Counted from the stretch's first letter, positions 38,344 through 47,902 are shown. The stretch: 64,000 nucleotides of DNA from Agrobacterium vitis (GCF_014926405.1 NZ_JACXXJ020000005.1:3205001-3269000), one strand, 5' to 3'. The notes: a model not told the origin generated them from the sequence alone. A program made the numbers and translations.

Positions 38344-38527
38344 TCATCTTTGTAATGTCCTCTGCAAACTCAAGCATTTGGACCGCGTCGCCACGCGAAA
38401 CAAAAATCAGCGCGGGGCTATAACGTTTTGTCTTGGCTGACGCCCGACAATTGCAATGCGCTTTAAGTTGAAATCCTCACAATAACCATCATATATGTGA
38501 CAACAGGAATTCTCCAAGGAGCAGCCA

Positions 38528-38848
38528 ATGGCTACGGTAAAAGTCGATGCAAGCAATTTCGAAGCGGAAGTTCTACAGTCTGTAGAGCCTGTCGTGGTGG
38601 ACTTCTGGGCCGAATGGTGCGGCCCCTGCAAGATGATCGCCCCCAGCCTGGATGAAATCTCCACGGAAATGGCTGGCAAGGTCAAGATCGCCAAGCTCAA
38701 CATTGACGAAAACCCAGAACTCGCCGCCAAATTCGGCGTCCGCTCCATCCCCACGCTCGCCATGTTCAAGGGCGGCGAAGTGGCTGACATCAAGGTTGGC
38801 GCCGCTCCGAAGACGGCCCTGTCCAGCTGGATCGCTGGCGCTGCTTGA
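38528..38848 (+). CDS. trxA: Thioredoxin
   Basis: A 106-residue thioredoxin with the active site [10 protein letters not shown] and the cis-Pro segment [13 protein letters not shown]. An AAGGAG ribosome-binding site lies 7 bases before the ATG. In many alphaproteobacteria trxA directly follows addA; here it follows the DUF1402 gene and is convergent with folC, while addA is 29 kb away. Confidence 0.97.
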   Translation: MATVKVDASNFEAEVLQSVEPVVVDFWAEWCGPCKMIAPSLDEISTEMAGKVKIAKLNIDENPELAAKFGVRSIPTLAMFKGGEVADIKVGAAPKTALSSWIAGAA

Positions 38849-38875
38849 GTGGCTGCTAGAAACTAGTGCGCGAAG

Positions 38876-38900
38876 AAGCCCGGTTTTGCCGGGCTTTTTT
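38876..38900 (+). terminator. Intrinsic terminator of trxA
   Basis: AAGCCCGG-TTTTG-CCGGGCTT followed by TTTT, 28 bases after the stop codon. Confidence 0.92.
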
Positions 38901-39187
38901 GTGCGATCATTCTAGGAATGTAAATCACCGGATGAATGACGGCTGTGTGCCTTTATCGCGGTCGTTGGGAGCGTTACTTTAATCTACTGCACCCGATTCA
39001 TGGCACCACGCTGGGCTGGCAGGCAGGCGCAGGATTCGGAGGACATTTGTACTACTATCTGGTTACACGGGAATGGAGGAGAGGACCCTCGCAGGCTTGC
39101 CCTTAGGGGCGCGAGTCCACATCATGCTTCAAAGGTCTGGGCACTCCCAGACCGAGCAATTCTACAAACGCGGACGCTACAGGAGCA
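38901..39187. other. Accessory non-coding stretch upstream of the HNH-like gene
   Basis: About 290 bases after the trxA terminator. Two short overlapping reading frames (39000-39191 and 39073-39276) have no recognisable protein similarity and no good ribosome-binding site, so they are not called as genes. It may be the remains of inserted DNA. Confidence 0.4.
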
Positions 39188-40018
39188 GTGATAGTGGGGG
39201 AGGAGAAACAAAAAAGCCGTCGGCGGCAGGAGATCCTCTCATCACACCCGAGATGCATCTACTGCCCCAATACTGATGCGAGCACGATAGAGCACATGCC
39301 GCCACGCGGACTTTTTAAAGACAAAGACCGTCCCAGTGGCTGGGAATTCCCCACATGCTCGGATTGCAATGAGGGTAGTCGTGGAGCAGACGCCGTAGCG
39401 CAGATGCTATCATTGATCCATCCTTTTGACGAGAAGGGATGGAAGATTAAGCAAATGAAGAGGGTTCTGCCATCTGTAATAAAGCAAGCTCCTCGAGTCT
39501 ATCAGGAAATAGCTTCAATTGAGAAAGCGAAGTCCCGATATGTGAATAGCCGTGGGCTACTTAGGAATGTGGTTGAGATCAAAGCCAATGGTTCCGTCAC
39601 AGCCGCGCATCTGGATGCTTTCGCTGGCAAGATTGCTTTGGCGGTGTTTGCAGAACTCATGGGGAGGCCGATTGAGCTTGATGGCACGTTATATACACAG
39701 TGGTATCTCAATGGTGGCCTCAATGAAGAGACATACCATGCGCATCTCAGCATCTTGCCAAAGTTTTCTCAACTCCAGCAAGGCAAGAAGACTTCGGCGG
39801 ATCAATTCTGGCTGCACTATAACTCCGACATGAAGTCGATCGTGGCAGCTCTTATCGTCTTTCACGGCAATTTGAGCGTCATGGCGATTGCGTCGGATGG
39901 TGAACCTTACAAGCAAGCGCTCGTAGATGTCCTGCGTAAAGTTTCCGGGCCGAGCCGAGCGGGCTCTCGCTTGATGCATCCAATTGACCTAAAGCTCAAA
40001 ACCCTACGAGATACCTGA
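39188..40018 (+). CDS. HNH-like zinc-binding protein, function unknown
   Basis: A 276-residue protein. The N-terminal module has CIYC (Cys23, Cys26), TIEHMPPRGLF (His36), and CSDCNEGSRGAD (Cys57, Cys60): a Cys2...His...Cys-x2-Cys-Asn pattern like HNH endonucleases with a structural zinc ribbon. The remaining ~200 residues have no motif I recognise. A GTG at 39188 follows AGGAG too closely (2 bases); GTG at 39194 has an 8-base spacing and may be the true start, giving 274 residues. No ATG is available before the motif. The base composition looks less GC-rich than the neighbours, and no partner gene is adjacent, so it looks acquired. Nuclease activity is a guess from the motif. Confidence 0.65.
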   Translation: MIVGEEKQKSRRRQEILSSHPRCIYCPNTDASTIEHMPPRGLFKDKDRPSGWEFPTCSDCNEGSRGADAVAQMLSLIHPFDEKGWKIKQMKRVLPSVIKQAPRVYQEIASIEKAKSRYVNSRGLLRNVVEIKANGSVTAAHLDAFAGKIALAVFAELMGRPIELDGTLYTQWYLNGGLNEETYHAHLSILPKFSQLQQGKKTSADQFWLHYNSDMKSIVAALIVFHGNLSVMAIASDGEPYKQALVDVLRKVSGPSRAGSRLMHPIDLKLKTLRDT

Positions 40019-40154
40019 CACCATGGATTTTCCCGCTTTAGTGAAGGCTGATCACTGCGGCGCTTGTTGCTCGTATGAATGTCCGCTTCGCAGGGTTGTT
40101 TGCTGTAGCCTGCCGGTCATCTAGCGGCCCTTAAGAGAAAATCTTACAGATGCC

Positions 40155-40805
40155 CTACCCCTGCGGCCACCGCCTCAGCGCATCTCGCCCTGAATCCGTC
40201 AACCCATAAACCCCACGCTCGACCCGCTCAAACCAACCATAGACATTCGACAGCAAAATCTTCCCCGCATCCGGCACCGTCTTGCGCACATCGCCAACCC
40301 GCATTGGCCCGCCGGAAAGAATTGCGGCGCAGGCAAGGGCGTTCTGGCGATAGGCGGTCATCACAGGCATTCGTGTGCTGCCACCAAGGGCGGGATCGCC
40401 GCGCCGGGTCTGGTGTTCGCGCATCAGGCGGGAGCGTCGTTTGGGATTGGTGCGTGGCATGGGCGAGACGGAGCCGACGATGATGCTGACCTCGCCGCTG
40501 GCGGACACGCCGAGCATACCGATGCCGAGACGGCGGCAGAGGTCGCGGTAGCGCTTGTCGGCCTCCCGCCCCCTGCCCTTGGCCGAGATTTTCGCGGCAA
40601 TCCAGACCTCGTCGGATATGGCTGCCCGGTCTACGGCCTGAAGGATGAGTTCCAGATTGAAACTCAGTTTCAGTTCGCAAATCACCACGACGGATGGATC
40701 GTCAGCGCTCAGGCCCACAAGATCACAGCCGCCGATTTCGCCTTTGACGGTATAGCCTGCTTTTTCGAGAAACGATTTCACAGGGAGATAAAGGGATGTT
40801 TCCAT
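40155..40805 (-). CDS. DUF2161 family protein, putative PD-(D/E)XK phosphodiesterase
   Basis: A 216-residue protein. The N-terminal fold has YLPVKSFLEKAGYTVKGEI, then GGCDLVGL and VVICELKLSF, giving the Asp and Glu-x-Lys of the PD-(D/E)XK fold. The C-terminus (MRVGDVRKTVPDAGKILLSN then YGWFERVERGVYGLTDSGRDAL) resembles a winged helix. This is the DUF2161 family architecture. Substrate and role are unknown. The ATG at 40805 is preferred over 40835. It is convergent with the HNH-like gene. Confidence 0.8.
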   Translation of the reverse strand: METSLYLPVKSFLEKAGYTVKGEIGGCDLVGLSADDPSVVVICELKLSFNLELILQAVDRAAISDEVWIAAKISAKGRGREADKRYRDLCRRLGIGMLGVSASGEVSIIVGSVSPMPRTNPKRRSRLMREHQTRRGDPALGGSTRMPVMTAYRQNALACAAILSGGPMRVGDVRKTVPDAGKILLSNVYGWFERVERGVYGLTDSGRDALRRWPQG

Positions 40806-40903
40806 GGGGGATCGCGCATTGGGCCGGAGAATCACTCGGCTACTCTATAACGATGCCGGTGAGGAAACATTGTTTATCGTAATGTCAGGCAGGACGTGAC
40901 GCG

Positions 40904-41203
40904 AACGTTTTGATACGCGGCTTACCCCCCTCTGTCCTGCCGGACATCTCCCCCTCAAGGAGGGAGATCGGATAGACGTTACAGCTTAAGTTTACGGATA
41001 GGTCGTGATCACCGATACGCTGGGAGCGATAATGCGATTCGCAAGGCCAAATCCGGGTTGATCTCCCTCCTTGAGTGGGGTGAGAAAGGGTCGGCGCAGC
41101 CGAACAATCGATCCAGTGGATCGATTGTACTGACGAACGCCCGAAGCCATGCGTAGGGCTAAGTCCGGCAGGACAGAGGGGGTACGCGGAATATCAAAAC
41201 GTT
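40904..41203. mobile_element. MITE-like 300-bp inverted-repeat element
   Basis: Ends are AACGTTTTGATA (40904-40915) and its complement TATCAAAACGTT (41192-41203). Both arms continue with TACCCCC and TCTGTCCTGCCGGAC (left 40923-40945; right, inverted, 41163-41184). An inner 16-bp arm CTCAAGGAGGGAGATC (40954-40969) is repeated inverted at 41060-41075. The right arm carries extra sequence with a perfect 11-bp hairpin at 41104-41128. It encodes no protein. It is either a non-autonomous element or a pair of facing intergenic repeats. Confidence 0.75.
41104..41128. repeat. Perfect 11-bp hairpin
   Basis: ACAATCGATCC-AGT-GGATCGATTGT inside the right half of the inverted-repeat element. Confidence 0.9.
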
Positions 41204-41209
41204 TGAGTC

Positions 41210-41305
41210 ATGGACTCTGACATTGAACAGCCATCATCATATTTAATTGTTTTCGTTTGTCTTTTGGGAAAGCTGGGTTCCACTTTTCCCAAGGCAAACC
41301 CTATC
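41210..41305 (+). repeat. Dispersed intergenic repeat, copy C
   Basis: The core TTTTCGTTTGTCTTTTGGG is followed by AAAGC, TTCCACTTTTCCC and GGCAAACCCTA, the same order as copies A and B. Its last bases CTA are the complement of the folC stop TAG. Confidence 0.8.
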
Positions 41306-42644
41306 TCGGCGGCGTGCCATTGTCCGCCAGCACATTGCCGACCACATAAAGCGAGCCACCAATCAGGATTCGCGGGGCAATCTCTTCTGCATTAACCCGG
41401 CTACAGATCGCCTCAAGCGCTTCCGCAACCGATGACACCGGCTCTGCCGGAATTCCGGCATCGTAGGCGGAGCTGGCCAGCGCCACCGGGTCCAAGGCAG
41501 CGTCGGTGCCGCGGATTGGCACGGTGAAGGCCTGGATGGCCAGGCCTTCAAAGGCTTTGAAATAGCCAAGGGGGTCCTTGGTGTTGAGCATGCCGGTGAT
41601 CAGGTAGAGCGGGCGGGACTGACGTTCTTCAAAGCCTGCCATGGCCTCGGCGATCACCTCTCCGGCACCGGGATTATGGCCGCCATCCACCCAGATTTCG
41701 GCACCCTTCGGCCCATGGGCCAGCAACGCGCCTTCCGTCAGCTTTTGCAGGCGGCCCGGCCATTCGACGCTGTGCATCGCGGCCTCAGCCATCGCTTCGG
41801 TAACAGTGAAGCCAGCGGAGCGCACGGCACGGATGGCCGCTGCGGCATTGGCAAACTGGTGGCGGCCCGGCAGTTTTGGCAGGGGCAGATCCATCAGGCC
41901 CGTTTCATCCTGATAGACCAGCCGTCCATGCTCCTCGAACGCCAGATAATCCTGACCGAACACCGAGAGCGGACAGCCCAATCGCTCGGCAATATCCACC
42001 AGCGCCTCGCGGGCGGCGGCAAATTCCTGATGGCCGATCACCACCGGTCGCCGTCTTTTCATGATCCCGGCTTTCTCGGCAGCGATCAGCTCCACCCGGT
42101 CGCCCAGATAGGCCTGATGGTCAAAAGAGATCGGCATGATGACGGAGACGGCTGGCCGGTCCACCACATTGGTACAATCCAGACGTCCACCCATGCCGAC
42201 TTCCATAATCACCGCATCAGCGGGAATTTCAGAAAACAGCAGGAAAGCGGCAGCCGTCAAAATTTCAAAAACGGTGATGTGCTGGCCCGCATTGGCGACC
42301 GCCACTCGTCTCAAGGCATCGGCCAGCAATCCATCGTCAACGATCTGCCCTTTACCGCCTTTGACGCCAATCCGGTAGCGCTCGTGCCAATTGACCAGAT
42401 GCGGGGAGGTGTGGACATGAACGGCAAGGCCGCCAGCTTCCAGCAACGCCCGGGAAAATGCGCTGACGGAGCCTTTGCCATTGGTGCCAGCCACATGGAT
42501 CACCGGCGGCAACTTGTCCTGCGGATTGCCCAACACTTCGAGCAAGCGCCGCATACGCTCAAGGGTCATGTCAAAACCCTTGGGGTGCAACTGCATCAAT
42601 TCGTTGATGACCTGTTCAGCCTGGCTCAGCGTATTCTCTATCAT
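41301..42644 (-). CDS. folC: Bifunctional folylpolyglutamate/dihydrofolate synthase
   Basis: A 447-residue Mur-ligase-family enzyme that adds glutamate to folates and makes dihydrofolate from dihydropteroate. The P-loop is VIHVAGTNGKGSVSAFSRALL, followed by TSPHLVNWHERYRIG and EVGMGGRLDCTNVVD. The ATG at 42644 (MIENTLSQAEQ) is favoured over 42665. The gene follows accD by 107 bases. The TAG stop lies at the tip of repeat copy C. Confidence 0.94.
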   Translation of the reverse strand: MIENTLSQAEQVINELMQLHPKGFDMTLERMRRLLEVLGNPQDKLPPVIHVAGTNGKGSVSAFSRALLEAGGLAVHVHTSPHLVNWHERYRIGVKGGKGQIVDDGLLADALRRVAVANAGQHITVFEILTAAAFLLFSEIPADAVIMEVGMGGRLDCTNVVDRPAVSVIMPISFDHQAYLGDRVELIAAEKAGIMKRRRPVVIGHQEFAAAREALVDIAERLGCPLSVFGQDYLAFEEHGRLVYQDETGLMDLPLPKLPGRHQFANAAAAIRAVRSAGFTVTEAMAEAAMHSVEWPGRLQKLTEGALLAHGPKGAEIWVDGGHNPGAGEVIAEAMAGFEERQSRPLYLITGMLNTKDPLGYFKAFEGLAIQAFTVPIRGTDAALDPVALASSAYDAGIPAEPVSSVAEALEAICSRVNAEEIAPRILIGGSLYVVGNVLADNGTPPR

Positions 42645-42751
42645 GGGGCGTTTCCAGGCTTGCAAGTCGTTTTAAGGGCCGGAAGCAGTAAACTGCTCCC
42701 GGCTTTAAGCATGTCATCCGGCACATGCCGTCACTGTATCACCCAAGCTGA

Positions 42752-43672
42752 TCAGGCGGAAACGGCGCGCGAGGCCTCAATGACCGACAAGGTCTTGTCG
42801 TCATTGGCGCCAACCACCGTTGCGGGCTGCTTCGTCAGGATTTTCAGGGTGCGGGCCAGGGTGGCCGGAATATCGTGGCGCTTGACCACCATATCGACCA
42901 TGCCGTGCTCCAGCAGGTATTCCGAGGTCTGGAACCCCTCCGGCAGCTTTTCGCGGATGGTCTGCTCGATCACGCGCTTACCAGCAAAGCAGATTTCGGC
43001 ACCCGGCTCAGCGATATGGAGATCGCCCAGCATGGCATAAGAGGCTGTCACGCCACCCGTGGTCGGATTGGTCAGCACAACGATGTAAGGCAGGCCTGCT
43101 TCCTTCAGCATATCGACGGCAACCGTAGTGCGCGGCAATTGCATCAGCGACAGGATGCCTTCCTGCATACGCGCGCCGCCCGAAGCCGGGAACATCACCA
43201 GTGGGCATTTTTCCGCAATGGCCCGCTCGAACGCCTTGACGATGGCCTCACCGGCAGCAATACCCAGCGAGCCGCCCATGAAGTTGAATTCATGCACGAC
43301 GGCCACCAGCTTCAGGCCTTCAACCGTGCCGAGACCGGCGACAATCGTGTCTTCCTGCTCGGTCTTGGTGCGGCTATCCTTCAGGCGGTCGCTGTATTTC
43401 TTGGAATCGCGGAACTTCAGCGGGTCCTGCGCCACTTTCGGCTGGGCGAAAGCTTCGTACTTGCCGCCATCGAACAGATCAGCCAGCCGCGCCTTGGCGG
43501 GCATTTTCATGTGATAGCCGGAGGCGGGAACAACCCACTTGTTCTCTTCCAGATCCTTATGAAAAACCATTTCGCCGGTTTCGGGGCACTTGATCCAGAG
43601 ATTGTCCGGAACATCGCGACGGCCCAGCATGGAATTGATGCGGGGGCGAACGTAATTGGTAATCCAGTTCAC
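42752..43672 (-). CDS. accD: Acetyl-CoA carboxylase carboxyltransferase subunit beta
   Basis: A 306-residue subunit that with AccA transfers the carboxyl group to acetyl-CoA in fatty acid synthesis. The GTG at 43672 starts the conserved [16 protein letters not shown] and has AGGAG 8 bases upstream; the frame is open to 43783 but that extension is not conserved. The carboxyltransferase motifs [16 protein letters not shown] and [20 protein letters not shown] are intact. In the N-terminal zinc ribbon, only Cys29 of the four cysteines known in E. coli AccD is kept; the other three positions read Thr32, Val48 and Ser51. Confidence 0.96.
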   Translation of the reverse strand: MNWITNYVRPRINSMLGRRDVPDNLWIKCPETGEMVFHKDLEENKWVVPASGYHMKMPAKARLADLFDGGKYEAFAQPKVAQDPLKFRDSKKYSDRLKDSRTKTEQEDTIVAGLGTVEGLKLVAVVHEFNFMGGSLGIAAGEAIVKAFERAIAEKCPLVMFPASGGARMQEGILSLMQLPRTTVAVDMLKEAGLPYIVVLTNPTTGGVTASYAMLGDLHIAEPGAEICFAGKRVIEQTIREKLPEGFQTSEYLLEHGMVDMVVKRHDIPATLARTLKILTKQPATVVGANDDKTLSVIEASRAVSA

Positions 43673-43806
43673 TTTGAATACTCCTTGATCGCGCACTTCC
43701 GGGATCGGCAGGCCGGCATCCGAAAAGGCTGAAAACAGACAATCAGGAAGAGGTGGAGCCCGCTCAGGCTCCGCGTCTTCCAAGGCAATAGCCCATTTTA
43801 GAAGGA

Positions 43807-44646
43807 CTATTGCGCAGCCGCAAGCCGAGCGGTCTGGACGCCGCTTGCCAGCCCACGCACTAGGGTTACCACCGATTGCACCGTATCCGCCGTCGCCTTA
43901 TCATCCTTGGTCAGGCTCAATGCGACCTGATTGACAATGGCCGTGCCAACCACGACGCCATCGGCGCTGGCCCCAATCAGCCTTGCATGTTCCGCCGTCT
44001 TCACGCCGAAGCCAACGCAGATCGGCAGATCGGTATGGGCCTTGATCCGCCCGACAGCACCGGCAACCTTGGACGGATCGGGCAAAGCGGAGCCCGTAAT
44101 GCCGTTCATCGATACATAATAGACGAATCCAGAGGTATTTTGCAGCACCATCGGCAGGCGCTTCTCATCCGTGGTCGGCGTCGCCAGACGGATGAAATTG
44201 ATATCGCGCTTGCGCGCGGGCAGGCACAATTCATCGTCCATTTCCGGCGGAAGATCGACGACAATCAAACCGTCAATGCCCGCGTCCAGCGCGTCATCCA
44301 GGAATTTTTCGACGCCGTAAACATAGATCGGATTGTAATACCCCATCATGACGATCGGCGTAGCCTGATCGGCCTTGCGGAATTCCCGCGCCATATCCAG
44401 GGTTTTTACCAGGGTCTGCCCGGCCTTCAGGGCGCGCTGACCGGCCATTTGGATAGCTGGACCATCGGCCATTGGGTCGGAAAACGGCATACCCAGCTCG
44501 ATCACATCGGCACCTGCCTGCGGCAAGGCCTTCATGATCGCGAGTGACGTTTCGAAATCCGGATCGCCGCCCATGAAATAAGTGACGAGAGCCGGACGGC
44601 CCTCTTCCTTCAGATCGGCGAACCGCTTGTCCATACGCTGCGTCAT
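43807..44646 (-). CDS. trpA: Tryptophan synthase alpha chain
   Basis: A 279-residue TIM-barrel subunit that cleaves indoleglycerol phosphate. The catalytic Glu is in [18 protein letters not shown] and the Asp in [22 protein letters not shown] is the phosphate loop. The ATG at 44646 (MTQRMDKRF) lies 1 base after trpB. The gene is in the trpF-trpB-trpA-accD-folC run. Confidence 0.97.
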   Translation of the reverse strand: MTQRMDKRFADLKEEGRPALVTYFMGGDPDFETSLAIMKALPQAGADVIELGMPFSDPMADGPAIQMAGQRALKAGQTLVKTLDMAREFRKADQATPIVMMGYYNPIYVYGVEKFLDDALDAGIDGLIVVDLPPEMDDELCLPARKRDINFIRLATPTTDEKRLPMVLQNTSGFVYYVSMNGITGSALPDPSKVAGAVGRIKAHTDLPICVGFGVKTAEHARLIGASADGVVVGTAIVNQVALSLTKDDKATADTVQSVVTLVRGLASGVQTARLAAAQ

Positions 44647-44647
44647 T

Positions 44648-45868
44648 TCAGAGCCCCATTCCCAGAATCTTGCCGACCGTGAAGATGTCCTTGTCGCCGC
44701 GCCCACAGAGGTTCATCAGGATGATCTCGTCCTTGCCCATTTTGGGAGCGCGCTTCATCACCTCGGCCAGGGCGTGGCTGGGCTCCAGCGCCGGAATAAT
44801 ACCTTCGGTGCGGGTTAAAAGCTGGAAAGCCTCCAGCGCTTCGGTATCCATGATCGGCACATATTCCACCCGGCCGATATCCTTCAACCAGGAATGTTCC
44901 GGACCGATACCCGGATAATCAAGCCCGGCCGAAATCGAATGGCCATCCTTGATCTGCCCGTCGCTGTCTTGCAGCAAATAGGTGCGGTTGCCATGCAGGA
45001 CGCCAGGGGTGCCAGCAGTCAGCGAGGCGCAATGCTCATTGCCATCCAGCCCTTTGCCACCAGCTTCGACGCCAATCATCCGTACGCTCTCATCATCGAG
45101 GAACGGATGGAACAGGCCGATAGCGTTGGACCCACCACCGACAGCAGCCACCAGCATATCCGGCAGGCGGCCTTCGGCAGCCATCATCTGATCGCGGGAT
45201 TCCTTGCCGATCACCGACTGGAACTCGCGGACCATTTCCGGATAGGGATGCGGACCGGCAGCCGTGCCGATCATGTAATAGGTATCATCGACATTGGTGA
45301 CCCAGTCGCGCAGGGCCTCGTTCATCGCATCCTTCAAGGTGCCATGCCCTGAACTCACCGGGCGGACTTCCGCGCCGAGCAGCTTCATGCGGAAGACGTT
45401 CGGCGCCTGGCGCTCCACATCGGTGGCGCCCATATAGACGATGCAGGGCAGGCCGAAGCGGGCTGCGACAGTGGCCGAGGCCACGCCGTGCTGACCGGCA
45501 CCGGTCTCGGCGATGATCCGGGTCTTGCCCATGCGCTTGGCCAGCAGGATCTGGCCGAGACAATTGTTGATCTTGTGCGAACCGGTATGGTTCAACTCGT
45601 CGCGCTTGAAATAGATCTTGGCACCACCAAGCTCCGCCGTCAGCCGCTCGGCAAAATAGAGCGGGCTCGGACGCCCGGTATAATGGGTGTTGAGGTGATC
45701 GAGTTCAGCCTTGAAGCTGGGGTCGGTCTTGGCATTTTCCCACTCCGCCTGCAGATCCAGGATCAGCGGCATCAAGGTTTCGGCCACGAAGCGGCCTCCG
45801 AAAATGCCGAAACGGCCATCTTCATCCGGCCCGGACCGGAAGGAATTCGGAATTGGGTTCTGGTTCAC
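44648..45868 (-). CDS. trpB: Tryptophan synthase beta chain
   Basis: A 406-residue PLP enzyme joining indole and serine. The PLP lysine is in [15 protein letters not shown], the phosphate loop is [17 protein letters not shown], and [17 protein letters not shown] is also present. Its ATG overlaps the trpF stop as ATGA. Confidence 0.98.
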   Translation of the reverse strand: MNQNPIPNSFRSGPDEDGRFGIFGGRFVAETLMPLILDLQAEWENAKTDPSFKAELDHLNTHYTGRPSPLYFAERLTAELGGAKIYFKRDELNHTGSHKINNCLGQILLAKRMGKTRIIAETGAGQHGVASATVAARFGLPCIVYMGATDVERQAPNVFRMKLLGAEVRPVSSGHGTLKDAMNEALRDWVTNVDDTYYMIGTAAGPHPYPEMVREFQSVIGKESRDQMMAAEGRLPDMLVAAVGGGSNAIGLFHPFLDDESVRMIGVEAGGKGLDGNEHCASLTAGTPGVLHGNRTYLLQDSDGQIKDGHSISAGLDYPGIGPEHSWLKDIGRVEYVPIMDTEALEAFQLLTRTEGIIPALEPSHALAEVMKRAPKMGKDEIILMNLCGRGDKDIFTVGKILGMGL

Positions 45869-46539
45869 TGTACACTCCCTGAAACCGGCGCTGTGGCCGT
45901 TGCCAGCCTGACGGCGGCGAAGAACTGATCCATCCGTTCGAGATCCTTGACGCCCGGCGCGCTTTCGACGCCGGAAGACACATCCAGGCCTCGCGCTGCC
46001 GTCTCGGCAAGAGCTTGCCCGACATTGTCCTTGTTGAGCCCACCCGAAAGCATGTAATCGACGTCTGCGTCAAGATCGCGCAGCAGACGCCAATCGAAGG
46101 TGACACCATTGCCGCCCGGCAGATCGGAGCCTTCAGGCGCCTTGGCATCCAGCAGAAAACGGTCTGCTATCCCTATATAGGCATCGATCTGCAAAAGATC
46201 AGCGGGTTCGCGGATGGAAAACACTTTCATGACAGGAAGGCCGTAGAGCGCCTTGATGGTCAGCACCTGTTCCGGACTTTCATGGCCATGCAATTGCAGA
46301 ATATCCGGCTTCAGCAGATAGACGATATCATCAAGGTCATCGGTATCCGCATCGACGGTGACGGCAACGATCTTCGCCCTGCCCCGCGCCTTTTCGGCAA
46401 TGCGTCCGGCGATATCGGGTTCGATATGTCTTGGACTTTTCTCAAAGAAGATGAAGCCGACATGGGTGGCCCCCAGGCTGACAGCCTTTTCGACGGCTTC
46501 CTCGGTCTTCAATCCGCAAATTTTGACATCAGGTTTCAT
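45865..46539 (-). CDS. trpF: Phosphoribosylanthranilate isomerase
   Basis: A 224-residue TIM-barrel isomerase. The catalytic Cys is in [15 protein letters not shown] and the Asp in [13 protein letters not shown]. The end ([31 protein letters not shown]) carries the phosphate-binding loops. It is the first gene of the trp run and overlaps trpB by ATGA. Confidence 0.97.
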   Translation of the reverse strand: MKPDVKICGLKTEEAVEKAVSLGATHVGFIFFEKSPRHIEPDIAGRIAEKARGRAKIVAVTVDADTDDLDDIVYLLKPDILQLHGHESPEQVLTIKALYGLPVMKVFSIREPADLLQIDAYIGIADRFLLDAKAPEGSDLPGGNGVTFDWRLLRDLDADVDYMLSGGLNKDNVGQALAETAARGLDVSSGVESAPGVKDLERMDQFFAAVRLATATAPVSGSVQ

Positions 46540-46580
46540 GTCAGCGAAGTGACATGAAATCGGCTCGGAGTCGAGCCAAA

Positions 46581-47345
46581 TCAGTCAAAATCGAGGGCAT
46601 GCAGTTCCGATCCATGCCGCTTGAGCCAGCTCTTGGCCTCGTCCATGCCGGGGCACAGACGTTTGCAAAGCGCCCAGAACTGCGGGCCATGGTTCATTTC
46701 CTTCAAATGCGCCACCTCATGGGCGGCAAGGTAATCGATCACCGAGGGTGGCGCCATGACGATGCGCCAGGAAAAGCTTAAATTCCCCTCCCAGGAGCAA
46801 GAGCCCCAACGGCTTCGGGTGTCCTTCAGCGCCAGGCTCTTTGACGGTTTTCCAAGTCGCCCGGTATGGATGGCGACCAGCCGCTCAAGATCAAGCCGCG
46901 CTTCCTTTTTCAGAAAAGCCGACAGCCGACGACCGGCGTGTTCCGGCAGGCCGCTGATGCGGATCACCGGTTCGCCATTTTCCATCTGCACCTGGGTCAC
47001 GCCGCGCAGCTGGCCGGTATGCTCGATACGATGCGCAACGCCGCGCAGTGAAATCACGCCCCCTGCCCTGACTTTCGTATCATCGGAAAAGCGGGCTAAC
47101 TTGTTTTCCAGCCAGCCACGATGCCGCTCGATAAAATCGTTGACGTCGCCTTGGCGCACCCCTTTGGGAATGGTCATTTTCAGGCCCCGACCACCGGGCT
47201 CGATCCGCAGGGTGATGCGGGTGGCGCGCAGGTTTTCGCGAATGGCAAGCGGCACAGGTCGGCCAGCCACCAACAGCTCACGGCTCTCTGGCACTTTCGG
47301 CTTTTTTGCCACTCTGGTCGGGCTTCGCAAAAACAAGGGAAACAT
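46581..47345 (-). CDS. YgjP-like M48-type metallopeptidase
   Basis: A 254-residue protein of the YgjP/DUF45 family. The zinc site HEVAHLKEMNHGPQFW (HExxH with a third ligand) lies near residue 210, preceded by LALKDTRSRWGSCSWEGNLSFSWR-type segments typical of the family (RSRWGSCS). The physiological substrate is unknown. It lies 41 bases upstream of trpF on the same strand. Confidence 0.85.
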   Translation of the reverse strand: MFPLFLRSPTRVAKKPKVPESRELLVAGRPVPLAIRENLRATRITLRIEPGGRGLKMTIPKGVRQGDVNDFIERHRGWLENKLARFSDDTKVRAGGVISLRGVAHRIEHTGQLRGVTQVQMENGEPVIRISGLPEHAGRRLSAFLKKEARLDLERLVAIHTGRLGKPSKSLALKDTRSRWGSCSWEGNLSFSWRIVMAPPSVIDYLAAHEVAHLKEMNHGPQFWALCKRLCPGMDEAKSWLKRHGSELHALDFD

Positions 47346-47406
47346 CCGGGTCTTTTACCTGATTCGCTCCAGTCATGGCCTTATATCCCTTATCGAGAGC
47401 CATAAA

Positions 47407-47437
47407 AAAGGCCGAGATCCAAAAGGATCTCGGCCTT
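47407..47437 (-). terminator. Intrinsic terminator of the DUF2852 gene
   Basis: On the minus strand AAAGGCCGAGATCC-TTTT-GGATCTCGGCCTTT is followed by more T residues, just after the stop codon at 47456. The structure is nearly symmetric. Confidence 0.88.
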
Positions 47438-47455
47438 TGCAAAATCACATGATGG

Positions 47456-47902
47456 TCAGTCCGGAGTGAAGGTCTGGACATCGCTGCCACGATCATCGCG
47501 GCGGTTGGCATTGCGCTGGTTCATGAAGCGGTTGAATTCATCCTGATCCTTGGCGCGCTGCAATTCCAGGACATAGGCCTCGAATTCTTCACGCATTTCT
47601 TCAAGCTTGCGGCGTTCCTGCTCGATACGCTCCAGCTCGGCGACACGCCATTCATCGAAGGCGAGGTTACCACTGGAGGCGCTAAAGCGGTTGCGATTAC
47701 GTGACCGGCGGCTGCCGCAGCATTTTGAAAACATGGCGTCCATAGCCTCATTTGCGTTCCGTTTCGATGTGCGGAAGCGATCGCCCCATAAAATATAGGC
47801 AAGCATGGCAAGGCCAAGCGGCCAGAAGATCACGAAGCCGAGCACCATCATGGCAATCGTCGCAGGCGTCCAGCCCGGACGCAGCAATGCTGATTGGTTC
47901 AT
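47456..47902 (-). CDS. DUF2852 family membrane protein
   Basis: A 148-residue protein. One transmembrane stretch (TIAMMVLGFVIFWPLGLAML, about residues 13-32) is followed by a basic Arg-rich segment, then a charged helix likely to form a coiled coil (WRVAELERIEQERRKLEEMR and on) and a hydrophilic tail. This matches DUF2852, of unknown function and common in rhizobia. The ATG at 47902 is preferred because the hydrophobic helix starts a few residues after it. Confidence 0.85.
   Translation of the reverse strand: MNQSALLRPGWTPATIAMMVLGFVIFWPLGLAMLAYILWGDRFRTSKRNANEAMDAMFSKCCGSRRSRNRNRFSASSGNLAFDEWRVAELERIEQERRKLEEMREEFEAYVLELQRAKDQDEFNRFMNQRNANRRDDRGSDVQTFTPD

Larger units (their letters stand above)
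40836..41300. other. 465-base gap holding two repeat structures
   Basis: Non-coding. It contains the 300-bp inverted-repeat element (40904-41203) and dispersed repeat copy C (41210-41305), with almost nothing else. Confidence 0.7.

Noticed and set aside
39000..39276. Two small plus-strand frames just upstream of the HNH-like gene
   Set aside because: Overlapping in different frames, no ribosome-binding site and no similarity that I recognise. Possible remnants, but not supportable as genes.
41104..41128. Transcription terminator at the 11-bp hairpin
   Set aside because: The stem is not GC-rich at its base, has no T-run, and no gene ends nearby; it is part of the inverted-repeat element.
43673..43783. 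Longer accD start at 43783
   Set aside because: GTG 43672 has a well-spaced AGGAG and begins the conserved NWITNYVRP; the extension is not family-like.
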